NCBI RefSeq assembly: GCF_026262505.1
Contig: NC_067208.1
Span: 8,813,962-8,877,961, forward strand
Reading direction: 5' to 3'
Length of the DNA stretch: 64,000 nt
Origin: Trichomonas vaginalis G3
Taxonomy: Eukaryota > Parabasalia > Trichomonadida > Trichomonadidae
The position numbers were made by a program, and so were the translations under genes. Positions 29,972 through 39,026 of the stretch are shown piece by piece (position 1 is the stretch's first letter; every line of letters starts with the position of its first letter). The notes below the pieces were generated by a model. It was not told where the DNA came from, made no database searches, and was given only the letters and a program-made list of their open reading frames with translations.

Positions 29972-30012
29972 GTATGGAAAATTGAGGTTTTCAAAGGGAG
30001 TTAAAATAATAT

Positions 30013-30250
30013 CAAATTTATACTAATTTACTTCAAAATACAAAAGTATTTGACAGCTAAAATTAGTTACTTTAGCAAGCCTATCAATACCCTTTTACGA
30101 TTATTGTTACTTTTTCGAAATAAAAGTAAAAACAAATTTATACTAATTTACTTCAAAATACAAAAGTATTTGACAGCTAAAATTAGTTACTTTAGCAAGC
30201 CTATTAATACCCTTTTACGATTATTGCTACTTTTTCGAAATAAAATAAAT
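30013..30250. repeat. 120-bp tandem duplication
   Basis: Two nearly identical copies beginning CAAATTTATACTAATTTACT at 30013 and 30133. They lie 3' of the MULE transposase gene and may be its subterminal sequence. The short reading frame across them is not credible as a gene. Confidence 0.85.
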
Positions 30251-30324
30251 TTATTATCAAAAACCTTTTTTTTCTTAGTAAAAATAAAAATGTTATTTTA
30301 TATCAAGTTTTTATTCATAAATTT

Positions 30325-31998
30325 TTATAATGTTGTATAAATTCGAAGGTGGAAATCTGTAATAATTTTATCTTGAAAAGACTTGGCATTCTCAACAATG
30401 AATTGAGGGGTATTGCATCCAAATTCTGTAATTTGCGTGAGAATACTAAGCTTGATTTCCATTGGGATACTTAATTTCGAAAAATACTGGGTCATTCGTT
30501 TTTGAACCTTTGCTGCCTTGACAACTTTATCAAGTAGGTCATCTAAACCCAATTGAAGCGTATTTAAGTTTGCTGATGAGTTAACTATTAACGATTTAAT
30601 TTTATCAGTGAGCATTATACATTTTTCTGTATCCAGTCTGATTGTAGACTTTTTTGGCTTTTTTTCAGATGGCAACGGATTTGGAATTTTGTCTCTGAGC
30701 CTTATATCTTGAGAAATTCTGTAATAAAATGAAGGAACGATAAAATCGATTAATTTCATCACAAATCGATCAAATCTCATGAAAATTGTTCCGCCAAAGT
30801 AGTAATATTTAATTTTTTTGTTAATCGATTCTGAAATGTTATTTGTGAGAGCTAAATTTTCATCTCTTTCAGCGGCTGTCCATCTTTCTTGGTTTGATAT
30901 CCATTGATTTTGTATGTATTTTGAAAATTCTGGGAATTTTTCGGCTATTTCCAGAATTTTTTTGAACGTTGGTTCAATCCATTCTTTCTTGCCATTTCTG
31001 CCGTATGCAAGATAGTTCATTTTTGTATCTAATATCAATTTGTCTGAACTCTCAAATGCATAATCTTTCAAATTTTTTCTGAACGCCCTCATTACATGAA
31101 CTGCACACCAATGAAGGATAACTTCTGGAAAAGAGTTGATAATCGCATTTTCGATTTCTTGTGCACAATCTGACATAAAATATTTTGGTTTTACTTTTGC
31201 CCAGTTAAAAAATGCCTTGAGACAGAATGCAATATTTTCTGAAGTGTTTGGATAAACGACAAATTGAAAAATTGGGAATGCATGTGTATTTGGAAATTTG
31301 GCTGATATCATGTAAAACAACATTTTAAATTCAAGTAATGAATGGGTTGCATCAATAAAATGCTCTTTCACAATTTTGATTATGTCCAGAAATTTGAAAG
31401 AAGCATAATAAAAGATTAATTTCTTTGGTTTGTTGTAATTATCGACATCGAAATAAATTAAATCTTTTGGTGACTCTTGTTCTTTGATACCCTTAAATAA
31501 TTGAGTTGACTTGAATTGATTATCATCGTACTTTTGAATACCTTTGATCTTTTTATTTCCTTTTTCCTGAATTGTTTTCATTTGATCTGAAGATGCATTC
31601 AAAAAAGATGGCCTGTTAAGTGGATCATCCAGATCAAGTTTTTTGTCGCATTCAATTTGAGCCATTTTCGGATCACCCCCCTGTTTTATAAAATTAATAA
31701 GTACCCGACGATAGCATTGTGATAATGTGTGGTATTTCTTTGTCTCATCTTTGATTTGATTGTGATTATGTGTTCCATTATATTCTGTTAGGATATATTC
31801 TTCATCATCCTTTAGAAATGAGATACATGCTTCACATTTATCTGCACTGCACCTGAATTTTAATTTTGTTCCCCCTAAATTTGGATTTTTTTTTAATTGA
31901 TATGGACAACCTGCATGGCATTCGTTATCAATGACAGCTTTCATAGCATCTATATAAGATAGCCTTTCTTTAAGTTCGCATGGTGCATCGATATGCAT
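30325..31998 (-). CDS. MULE (MuDR-family) transposase
   Basis: 557 aa from the ATG at 31998; an upstream in-frame GTG is unlikely to be used. The N-terminal ~80 residues form a WRKY/FLYWCH-like zinc finger (CHAGCPYQLKK, FRCSADKCEACISF, NGTHNHN). The DDE core begins with EHFIDATHSLLEFKM, continues with KPKYFMSDCAQEIENAI, then LHWCAVHVMRAFRKNL, and has the late acidic residue in NNISESINKKIKY. This matches Mutator-like transposases, already known in T. vaginalis. The frame is open throughout. Terminal inverted repeats could not be defined by eye; tandem duplications on both sides may mark the ends. Confidence 0.85.
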   Translation of the reverse strand: MHIDAPCELKERLSYIDAMKAVIDNECHAGCPYQLKKNPNLGGTKLKFRCSADKCEACISFLKDDEEYILTEYNGTHNHNQIKDETKKYHTLSQCYRRVLINFIKQGGDPKMAQIECDKKLDLDDPLNRPSFLNASSDQMKTIQEKGNKKIKGIQKYDDNQFKSTQLFKGIKEQESPKDLIYFDVDNYNKPKKLIFYYASFKFLDIIKIVKEHFIDATHSLLEFKMLFYMISAKFPNTHAFPIFQFVVYPNTSENIAFCLKAFFNWAKVKPKYFMSDCAQEIENAIINSFPEVILHWCAVHVMRAFRKNLKDYAFESSDKLILDTKMNYLAYGRNGKKEWIEPTFKKILEIAEKFPEFSKYIQNQWISNQERWTAAERDENLALTNNISESINKKIKYYYFGGTIFMRFDRFVMKLIDFIVPSFYYRISQDIRLRDKIPNPLPSEKKPKKSTIRLDTEKCIMLTDKIKSLIVNSSANLNTLQLGLDDLLDKVVKAAKVQKRMTQYFSKLSIPMEIKLSILTQITEFGCNTPQFIVENAKSFQDKIITDFHLRIYTTL

Positions 31999-32019
31999 CA
32001 AAAAAATGAAATGAAATTT

Positions 32020-32345
32020 CAATATCAAAAAAAGCACAAAATTTGAAAAAATTCACAAATCTCGGTTTCTGAAAGAAAATGGCCTCTTAAACTTTGTGCA
32101 TATATTCATCTATAAGACACATTGTATCCATATATTATTTAGCCAACACAACTTATCTGGTATCGAGAAAATTCAAAAAAAGCACAAAATTTGAAATAAT
32201 TCACAAATCTCGGTTTCTGAAAGAAAATGGCCTCTTAAACTTTGTGCATATATTCATCTATAAGACACATTGTATCCATATATTATTTAGCCAACACAAC
32301 TTATCTGGTATCGAGAAAATTCAAAAAAAGCACAAAATTTGAAAA
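32020..32345. repeat. 148-bp tandem duplication upstream of the MULE gene
   Basis: Two full units and a partial third, with AAAAAGCACAAAATTTGA recurring at about 32030, 32178 and 32326. Possibly MULE subterminal repeats or its promoter region. Confidence 0.85.
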
Positions 32346-32520
32346 TTGCTCGGTTCTACATTCAAAATAAATTTCATTAATTTTTACGTACATATTAAGG
32401 TACTTATCTTCTACATATATAATCTTCATTAGATATATACATGATAAATAAAATTCATAAAACATTAAAAATCAAAAAATTAGATGAACCTTGGCAATTA
32501 AACTTTATTAAATAATAGTT

Positions 32521-32580
32521 AAAAAAAAAAAGGTATTGGGGCTTCCAGGCACTTCGTGCCCTCTAGCCCCGAAGATGTTT
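32521..32580 (+). repeat. Polinton 2 left terminal repeat with nested hairpin
   Basis: Begins with 11 A, then GGT, and contains a hairpin in a hairpin: GGGGCT enclosing GGCAC-ttc-GTGCC and closed by AGCCCC. Confidence 0.85.
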
Positions 32581-32631
32581 TGTCACTTTTCTGTCACTTT
32601 TCAGGAAAAAAACATTTTTATTGTATATAAA

Positions 32632-33450
32632 ATGAATTTTACAAAACCACCATTACCCTTCTTTGGAAATAAGAGTAGATGTAAAGATATTCTATTGAGA
32701 GAACTTAAGAAACTACCGAATGGTCTAACATTTGTAGATTTGTTCGGTGGAAGTTTCTATATATCTCATTTGTGCCATACTGTATTTCCTGACTCAAAGA
32801 TTATATGCAATGACTTCGACAACTATATGAACCGTCTCAAACATATACAAGACACAAACAAAATATTGAAAGAGTTAAAAGAAAAGATACCTATAGGTAA
32901 GATGGAACGTATACCATTAGATAAGAAAAATACTGTCAGAGAGGTTTTGAAAAAAGCAGAATATATAGACTGGGATAGTATATCTTCTAGACTATTGTAT
33001 AGTGGTTCTATAAGAGTTCATGACATTGAAACACTTATGTCAAACGTTTTATATCTTAACTATACAAAGGTTTTCAAAGAGAACATAGAAAATATACTGA
33101 GGGTATAGAGTTTTGTGAGATGTCATTGGACAGAGTTGTATGAAAAATATAAAAACAAGGAAAATGTTTTCTTTATAGTAGACCCACCGTTCTATAACAC
33201 ATATGATTTTCAATACCAAGTAGACTGGACTTTGAGAGACTCTTTAGAAACTTTAGACGTTTTACATAACCATCCATGCTTTTACTTTACATCCGATAAA
33301 AGTGGTTTGGAAAGTGTCATGAGATGGTTAGAGGACATACATGAGTATGAGTTTAGATACGATAAGATAGAATATGAGAGAGGTCCTATAAACCGGAAAA
33401 AGTGTCACAACAAAGAAATTTTATTGGTAAGTAAATGTGGTTTGAAATAG
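32632..33450 (+). pseudogene. DNA N6-adenine methyltransferase (Dam/D12 class), broken
   Basis: Part of Polinton 2, starting at the ATG at 32632. Family motifs in order: PLPFFGNKSRCK (the F-x-G-x-K start), FVDLFGGSFYIS (S-adenosylmethionine-binding motif I), IICNDFDNYMN, and VFFIVDPPFYNT (catalytic DPPF/Y). These define D12-class adenine methyltransferases. N6-methyladenine is the main reported DNA methylation in T. vaginalis, so an element-borne methylase could mark element or host DNA. Broken, about one break. An inverted copy of its 3' part lies at 56685-56763. Confidence 0.85.
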
Positions 33451-33566
33451 GACTACTTGTTTTAGGTTTTTTCCATTGTGTCATTTACTTATTTGACGTG
33501 GCAGAAAGATATAGAGAATATGAAGATGAACCAATGCCTGCAAATGTCCAGTATATGTACTCGTAA
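33435..33566 (+). CDS. 43-aa single-pass membrane protein
   Basis: Starts at the ATG at 33435, overlapping the methyltransferase end by 16 bp in another frame. Residues 3-20 are a membrane segment (FEIGLLVLGFFHCVIYLF), followed by a charged tail (AERYREYEDEP). No family recognised. The overlap and tight spacing to the next gene support it as real. Confidence 0.5.
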   Translation: MWFEIGLLVLGFFHCVIYLFDVAERYREYEDEPMPANVQYMYS

Positions 33567-33589
33567 GAGATATTTTTATCTAATATTAA

Positions 33590-33952
33590 ATGGACGCACA
33601 GAACTTAGCGAATGCACAGCAACCTGGACAACCAAACCCAGAGAATATTCCAAATGAAGTTAGAATACAAACTGCAATGGCAAACTATGGTCAAGTGCCA
33701 ACAGATGTACAAATGCAAACTGCCATGTCAAATGACGCTGCGTTAGGTTTGCCACCATGGTATGCAAATATGAGATGGAAAGAGTTTTATACAAACCCTG
33801 AAGTGGGATATAAACAACTCTATGCAGATGACGCGAACACAGGAGTTGACCCAGAGTATGTTTTCTACCAGAGGAGAAATAGAATGTATGAGCTCCAGTT
33901 AAAAAATGCTATGGAACTCAGAAGGAAACGTAAGAGACTAGGCGGACATTAG
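33590..33952 (+). CDS. 120-aa hypothetical protein with internal repeat
   Basis: Gln/Asn/Pro-rich N-terminus, then two similar segments (NEVRIQTAMANYGQ and TDVQMQTAMSNDAA), then an aromatic part (LPPWYANMRWKEFY) and a basic C-terminus (ELRRKRKRLGGH). The leader TATTTTTATCTAATATTAA precedes the ATG. Possibly a virion protein. Unrecognised. Looks whole. Confidence 0.55.
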   Translation: MDAQNLANAQQPGQPNPENIPNEVRIQTAMANYGQVPTDVQMQTAMSNDAALGLPPWYANMRWKEFYTNPEVGYKQLYADDANTGVDPEYVFYQRRNRMYELQLKNAMELRRKRKRLGGH

Positions 33953-33970
33953 ATTTTTACATATAGTAAA

Positions 33971-34213
33971 ATGGGTTTCTTTGGAAGAATAGGAAACTTC
34001 TTTCGAAATGTTGGAAGAGGTATATGGAATGGAATAAAAACCGTAGGAAGAGGAATTTGGAACGGAGTCAAAAATATTGGCAAAAGAGTAGGTCAGTTCG
34101 TTGGTATTATACCTAAAGACCCTGAACCAGAAGAACAAGCTCCTGTTATACAACAGCCTGAACCTGCACCACAGTCTAGTTGGCAACCAAATCCAACACC
34201 TCAACCGTATTAA
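33971..34213 (+). CDS. 80-aa amphipathic protein with Pro-rich tail
   Basis: The first ~45 residues repeat an amphipathic Gly/Ile/Trp pattern (FFRNVGRGIWNGIKTVGRG, IWNGVKNIGKR). The rest is Pro/Gln-rich. Short amphipathic N-termini like this occur in membrane-lytic minor virion proteins such as adenovirus pVI; that comparison is only by analogy. The next gene, on the other strand, ends 2 bp away. Looks whole. Confidence 0.55.
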   Translation: MGFFGRIGNFFRNVGRGIWNGIKTVGRGIWNGVKNIGKRVGQFVGIIPKDPEPEEQAPVIQQPEPAPQSSWQPNPTPQPY

Positions 34214-34215
34214 AA

Positions 34216-35064
34216 TTATATTTTTACCGTTCGATAGTAGTTGTATATGAAACTAAGTTCTAAGTAAAACGCATGGTATAATGGAACTATTCTCTTTCTT
34301 CCATCTGTTGTAAACCATACTTGAAAGTCTGAAATACTTCCACTCGGTGGTTCATATAGCTTTGTAGGTTTTTCGTAAAAGTCATTTGCCAAGCATAAAA
34401 AAGAGTTTTGGGCGCCAGAAAATGAAGCATGAACTATAATAGCATCTGAGTCGAAAACATTTTCATATGTTCCATTAGGGTTTTCGACTTCATAAAAGTT
34501 CGGGTGTACTGGATATTCTGCAGGCTGATTTAACATCCTTAGAAATCTATACCATGCCAAGTTGTTATATTTTGTAGAAATATAAACGTTTTCTCCAAGG
34601 TCTTCTATTCTATTGATTTTAACAGTTGCATTTTTCCTGTCATATATAATATCGAGATGGTACTCTCCTTCGTCAATGTTGTACTGTTTTGCATATTCGA
34701 GATAGATATCGTTTATTTTTTCTTGAAAAGCTTGAAGAGTTGTTTCTAAGTTTACAAACAAACTAACTTGTAAAAGTTTTCCCTGTTCAAATTTCTCATA
34801 CGTACGTTTTTCTTTGTTATAGTATCGAATTTCAAAACCGACCGTAAATGGGAAACCATGTATGGCTTCTGAAATGAACTTCATTCTACGAAAGCCAACA
34901 GCTTTTGTGACGGATGGGTCTCTTAACCATCTCAATGGGTAGTCAAAACGATAGCCTTCATGCTTTACGGTCTCTGTCTCAAACTTTTGACCGACATTAG
35001 TAAAAAGTTCATCTAATGGTTTAGTTGTAGCAACTCTTGAATTTTCTTTTTCTATTGAAAGCAT
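34216..35064 (-). CDS. Minor-capsid (penton-like) candidate A, 282 aa
   Basis: Begins MLSIEKENSRVATTKPLDEL. Shared blocks with its paralogue at 41237: YRFDYPLRWL, KAVGFRRMKF, VHASFSGAQNSFLCLANDFY, KLYEPPSGSISDFQVWFTT and YLELSFIYNY. Beta-rich throughout. The PPxxxxxxFxVWF and final YLELSF pattern is what I associate with Polinton penton-like proteins. The start lies 18 bp from the divergent fibre gene. Looks whole. Confidence 0.6.
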   Translation of the reverse strand: MLSIEKENSRVATTKPLDELFTNVGQKFETETVKHEGYRFDYPLRWLRDPSVTKAVGFRRMKFISEAIHGFPFTVGFEIRYYNKEKRTYEKFEQGKLLQVSLFVNLETTLQAFQEKINDIYLEYAKQYNIDEGEYHLDIIYDRKNATVKINRIEDLGENVYISTKYNNLAWYRFLRMLNQPAEYPVHPNFYEVENPNGTYENVFDSDAIIVHASFSGAQNSFLCLANDFYEKPTKLYEPPSGSISDFQVWFTTDGRKRIVPLYHAFYLELSFIYNYYRTVKI

Positions 35065-35082
35065 ATTTTATCTAGAATAAAA
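35065..35082. promoter_or_regulatory. 18-bp divergent promoter spacer
   Basis: ATTTTATCTAGAATAAAA between two divergent ATGs. Very like the spacer at 51158-51175 (TTTACTTAGAATAAAAAG). A roughly symmetric TTTTA...TAAAA layout puts an A-rich block before each start. Confidence 0.45.
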
Positions 35083-36844
35083 ATGTCGAAAGAAACAGCG
35101 TCTATGAGAGAAATAAAACACAACCGACAACTCATTTTGCAAGCTCTAAATAAGAACACAACAAACTTTTCAAACTATTCTAAGATATCTGAGTCATTGA
35201 AAGAAGGAAACTTAAAACTGACATTAAACCCAATGACAGATGAGTTTCTATTTCAAGACAATAAGAACCATACTGTCTGTGTAAATCCAACAAAAGGAAC
35301 TTTAAACGAGAAACCTATAGATGAACTTCTTTTGAAGGCAGATGTTGACAACAAAGCTGACAAAGAATATGTCATTGAAAAAGTTCAAGAAGAACATGAC
35401 AGAGCAGATGCAACATATGCAACAAAAGCAGATGTTGAAAAGAAAGCTGACAAAGAGTATGTCATTGAAAAAGTTCAAGAAGAACATGACAGAGCAGATG
35501 CAACATATGCAACAAAAGAACATACTCATCCTGAACTAGCAGACAAAACATATGTTGACAATAAAATGTCAAGTGAAGTGACAAGAGCTGAAAACGAATA
35601 TTCTAAAAAGACTCATACACATACCATTGCAAATATTACAAACTTACAAGAAACCTTAAACAGGAAAAGTGACGTTGGACATACACATACCATTGCAAAT
35701 ATTACAAACTTACAAGAAACCTTAAACAGGAAAAGTGACGTTGGACATACACATACATCTTCTGAAATAACAGACTTAAACGTTAGCCTTGAAAAGAAAG
35801 CAGATAAAACATATGTCAATGAAATATACCAAAGTTTAGTTGGAACAAAAAATATTGAAACTATGGTTGGTGACTTTTCTGTCTATGAAGAAAACAAATA
35901 TTTTAGATGGGAGTTTGTACACTCCTTAAAAAATGGTATACGGTATAAACTCATTCCGAAAAATAACAATGAAATGTATGTAAGCTATATAGAGAATGAT
36001 GGTACACAAGTTAAAGTTCCATTAGACACAACAACTGCTACTTAAACTTATATGGAGACGAACAAAAGAAATATTTAAGAGTTTATGAAATGGCAGATAT
36101 GACATTGCCTGACCCAGCTCCAGCACCATATTATTATGACTATGGAGATGACGTTAGAACACCACATGTAGATGAACAAAAGCTAACATTATATTAGATT
36201 TTTATAGATATAAAAGATATAATGCAATAGAAAAAACGAGAATAGTATACTATTATGAAGATGACAGAAATAAATATTATAGTCAAGACTTTACCTACCC
36301 TGAAAACATAAGATTATATTATAAAAAATATTCTAACACAAACCAGAAGAAACCTGAAATAGTTGCACTATATTTTAAGTTCAAAAGAGACAATCCTATA
36401 ATATCTCATATGTTTGATTTAATGAACCCAGTAGGTTCTATTTATACATCTATGGAAGCAAGAGGTCCTCAAGTAATGTTTGGTGTTGGTGCATGGGAAC
36501 AAATAGTCGACAGGTTTTTGTATTGTGCAAACTCTTCAAAGGAAACAAGTGGAAGTAAAACGATTTCAGGTGAAAATTTACCTGCACACAGTCACTACAT
36601 AGATTTAAGTACATCTGAAGCAGGTTGGCATAAGCATAGATATTGGGATTGGTCAGGAATGACAAAAGGTAAAGGATATGATGTTAAAGACGACGTTAAG
36701 TTTGCTATAAATTGTTACTGGAGTGACACTCAGGGAGAAGGAAACCATACACATTTCGTTTCAGGGTATACGCAAACAACGGGACAAAGTAAAGACTACA
36801 TGCCACCTTACATGACAGTTTACGCATGGTATAGAAATGCTTAG
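35083..36844 (+). pseudogene. Fibre protein with repeats and phage-collar-like end, broken
   Basis: Part of Polinton 2. The N-terminal part (35083-36045) has two near-identical copies of a segment around KADKEYVIEKVQEEHDRADA, then two of HTHTIANITNLQETLNRKSD, as in trimeric tail fibres. The distal part (36410-36844) carries the collar-like domain: NPVGSIYTSMEARG, GAWEQIVDRFLYC, LPAHSHYIDL, NHTHFVSG and YMPPYMTVYAWYR. A receptor-binding spike is inferred, as for Polinton 1. Broken, about two breaks. Confidence 0.8.
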
Positions 36845-37800
36845 TCGGCATTTTCAACTTCTTTAGCATATTCGTCAGGAGTTGTCTTATATTTGTTAGG
36901 AACTGTCTTTGAAAGTATACCACCTTGAACTTTGACAAGTTTGAAACGAGGTCTGACAATAGTAGTTTTATCTTCTGCTTGCAGTCTGTACATTTTGCCA
37001 TGTTTGCCTAAAACTTCATAATATTCTCTTGTATACTTTCTTCTATTTTTACGAACACGAATGTGAGTACCTGTCGAGTTCCCATTGTTGTCATAGTCAA
37101 TAGTATTTTCATATGGGTCGCGTTTAGGTATTTCTATTTTTACTTTGTCACCTTTCTGAAGTTTGAAGCCTGGCATTCTTTCTTGTTTGTCTCTTTTGAC
37201 TAAACTATTAAATATATAGTCTTTCTCTAAGTCGGGGTTGTTTTTCATTTCTTCGGGGGAGTGGTTTCCCAAACCTTTTTGTTTACGGCTATTGTAAATA
37301 TTTAAAACTTGTCTCATCTTTGCCATGGAGAAGTGTCTATATTTGTCGTCATATGACATTTCATCTACCTCACCACCTTGTGGTTGGTTTAAGTCTCTTA
37401 AGATTTTTATACAACTGTCAATGACACCAAGAGCAGAATGGTTTTGGTCGACAATGAAATATTGGTTTACATTTTTTGAACGCAGATAGTTTTTAATATC
37501 GTCTGATTTGAAAGAACTTTCATAGTCAGATGTCAGTTTTGTTGGATGGTATTTGTCAACGAATATTGTCAAAGCAGTTTTCACATCTAAAATATTTTTG
37601 GACCATAATGGTATGGCTTCACAGTATCTTGTGTTTTGACCAACAAATATTAGCCAGTATGGTGGTCCATCTTCTCTATACCTCGGAATGTTTTCCAAGA
37701 TATCCATAAACCAAGCATTTGGTGTTGAACTAAAGATTTTTACCATGAGTGCTTTCTTTGTTGCCTTAGAAACATACGGGTCCTTGTTTGAATTCGTCAT
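36841..37800 (-). CDS. Retrovirus-like DDE integrase of Polinton 2
   Basis: 319 aa from the ATG at 37800. Core strands NAWFMDILENIP and YWLIFVGQNTRYCEAIPL lead to KLTSDYESSFKSDDI and NHSALGVIDSCIKILRDL. The C-terminal part has basic SH3-like strands (HIRVRKNRRKYTREYYEVLG). Clearly related to 14143-15228 but diverged and on the opposite strand. It ends 4 bp inside the fibre gene's end and starts 15 bp from the next gene. Reading frame looks whole. Confidence 0.85.
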   Translation of the reverse strand: MTNSNKDPYVSKATKKALMVKIFSSTPNAWFMDILENIPRYREDGPPYWLIFVGQNTRYCEAIPLWSKNILDVKTALTIFVDKYHPTKLTSDYESSFKSDDIKNYLRSKNVNQYFIVDQNHSALGVIDSCIKILRDLNQPQGGEVDEMSYDDKYRHFSMAKMRQVLNIYNSRKQKGLGNHSPEEMKNNPDLEKDYIFNSLVKRDKQERMPGFKLQKGDKVKIEIPKRDPYENTIDYDNNGNSTGTHIRVRKNRRKYTREYYEVLGKHGKMYRLQAEDKTTIVRPRFKLVKVQGGILSKTVPNKYKTTPDEYAKEVENAD

Positions 37801-37815
37801 TTTTAACCATAAGAA

Positions 37816-38217
37816 ATGGGTTTATTTGGCGCATTAGCAGGAGTCGCATCTAGATTTTTACCCGCAGTGGGAACACTAGCCAGAGGTGCATTTGGAATTG
37901 GAAGGAAGATTTTGAGTACATTAGGTATACTTAAAGAGAAAGCACAACCTATTATACAAACTGTACAGAAAGGTTGGGAGGTAGCACGAGATGCAGCAAA
38001 TCTTATTCCAAATCCTGAAACAAGAGGAAAAGTTCAAGGATGGATGGACAATGTAGGAAGACAAGCAGGAAACTACTATAACAAAGCAAATGACTACTAT
38101 AACCAAGCAGGGCACTATATGGACCAAGGTGAAAGATTCTTTAACAGAGGATATAACCATGCACAACAGTGGGTAAACAACAACCAACCTCAACCGCCTC
38201 AAACGTGGGGAATGTAA
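37816..38217 (+). CDS. 133-aa amphipathic Gly/Ala-rich protein
   Basis: Begins MGLFGALAGVASRFLPAVG, with Gly/Ala helices, then a Tyr/Asn/Gln-rich repeat region (NYYNKANDYYNQAGHYMDQG). Similar in layout to the 80-aa protein at 33971. May be a membrane-active minor virion protein. No family assigned. Looks whole. Confidence 0.5.
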   Translation: MGLFGALAGVASRFLPAVGTLARGAFGIGRKILSTLGILKEKAQPIIQTVQKGWEVARDAANLIPNPETRGKVQGWMDNVGRQAGNYYNKANDYYNQAGHYMDQGERFFNRGYNHAQQWVNNNQPQPPQTWGM

Positions 38218-38411
38218 AATTTTTTACTGAGATGAAATGAACAATACAGCATTGAGACAAATGGGTTCAAGATGGATTTGTCGGCTTCCAGCAGTTACAC
38301 CACCACGTGTTTGTCAAGTTCTTCCTATACCTCAGGAAGTTTTAGACCGACTTAAAAAACAACAACAACCAGTTGAAAACAAACCAAACTAAAATTTTTT
38401 ACTGAGATGAA
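38216..38411 (+). promoter_or_regulatory. Duplicated 20-bp gene leader
   Basis: The leader AAAATTTTTTACTGAGATGA occurs just before two consecutive ATGs (38237 and 38412). In trichomonads promoter elements sit within about 20 bp of the start, so this is a good candidate initiator region for both genes. Confidence 0.5.
38237..38392 (+). CDS. 51-aa hypothetical protein
   Basis: ATG at 38237 (MNNTALRQMGSRWICRLP), Pro-rich middle, Gln/Lys end. It is preceded by AAAATTTTTTACTGAGATGA, the same leader that precedes the ATG of the next gene at 38412, which argues that both are genuine and co-regulated. Confidence 0.5.
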   Translation: MNNTALRQMGSRWICRLPAVTPPRVCQVLPIPQEVLDRLKKQQQPVENKPN

Positions 38412-38996
38412 ATGACCGAAGAAGTTGAAACGGTAGATTTGACACCACAAACAAAAAGTTCAGAACCATTGTCAAAACCTGTCAAAGAACTTACAGATGA
38501 AGAGAAAAATTCAATAATAGAAAGTGCCAGGTCTGGAAATACAAACTCTAACTACAAAGTCACTTTTCATAAAAATGGAACGGCTAGTATCTCAAAAAAG
38601 AAACAGACTCTCACAAATAAAATATTGAAGTCTGAAGGAGCTTTCGAGACAACAGATGGAAAAGTTTACTTCACTGACCAACAGTTCATTATAGAACATC
38701 TCATTGACTTAGAGTCGAAATATTCTAAACTTTACAACAAACACAAAAAGTTGAAAGGGAAACAAAAACAAATGGCATATGATATTTATGAAGATGTTGA
38801 CGACACAACTGTTCCTGCAAGTGAAGTAAAGTCAGATGAACCGAAAAGTGACGAAAAACCAATAGAAGAAGAGAAACCAAAAACTGAAGATAAACCAAAA
38901 CCAAAGTTTAGTTTCAATACTAAACCAAGTCAACCTTCATTAGCTGGTATGGGTTGGCGTCAAAGACTTTTGGCAGCCGGTGGTTACGTAAAGTAA
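38412..38996 (+). CDS. 194-aa protein of the FY-KDG-RK family
   Basis: Residues ~27-60 (LTDEEKNSIIESARSG, NYKVTFHKNGTASISKKK) match the small domain of the Polinton 1 genes at 23851 and 26431. A Lys-rich helix follows (KYSKLYNKHKKLKGKQKQ), then an acidic Glu/Lys/Pro region and LAGMGWRQRLLAAGGYVK at the end. Function unknown. Looks whole. Confidence 0.55.
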   Translation: MTEEVETVDLTPQTKSSEPLSKPVKELTDEEKNSIIESARSGNTNSNYKVTFHKNGTASISKKKQTLTNKILKSEGAFETTDGKVYFTDQQFIIEHLIDLESKYSKLYNKHKKLKGKQKQMAYDIYEDVDDTTVPASEVKSDEPKSDEKPIEEEKPKTEDKPKPKFSFNTKPSQPSLAGMGWRQRLLAAGGYVK

Positions 38997-39026
38997 AGGA
39001 AAAAACATTTTTTTATTTTTATAAAA

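Noticed and set aside
30050-30340. 96-residue protein
   Set aside because: It spans the 120-bp tandem duplication and A/T-rich DNA and has no protein-like composition.
32521-32531. Poly(A) as the target duplication of Polinton 2
   Set aside because: The other side reads poly(T) on the same strand, so it is inverted, not direct. TAGTT just outside is the better duplication.
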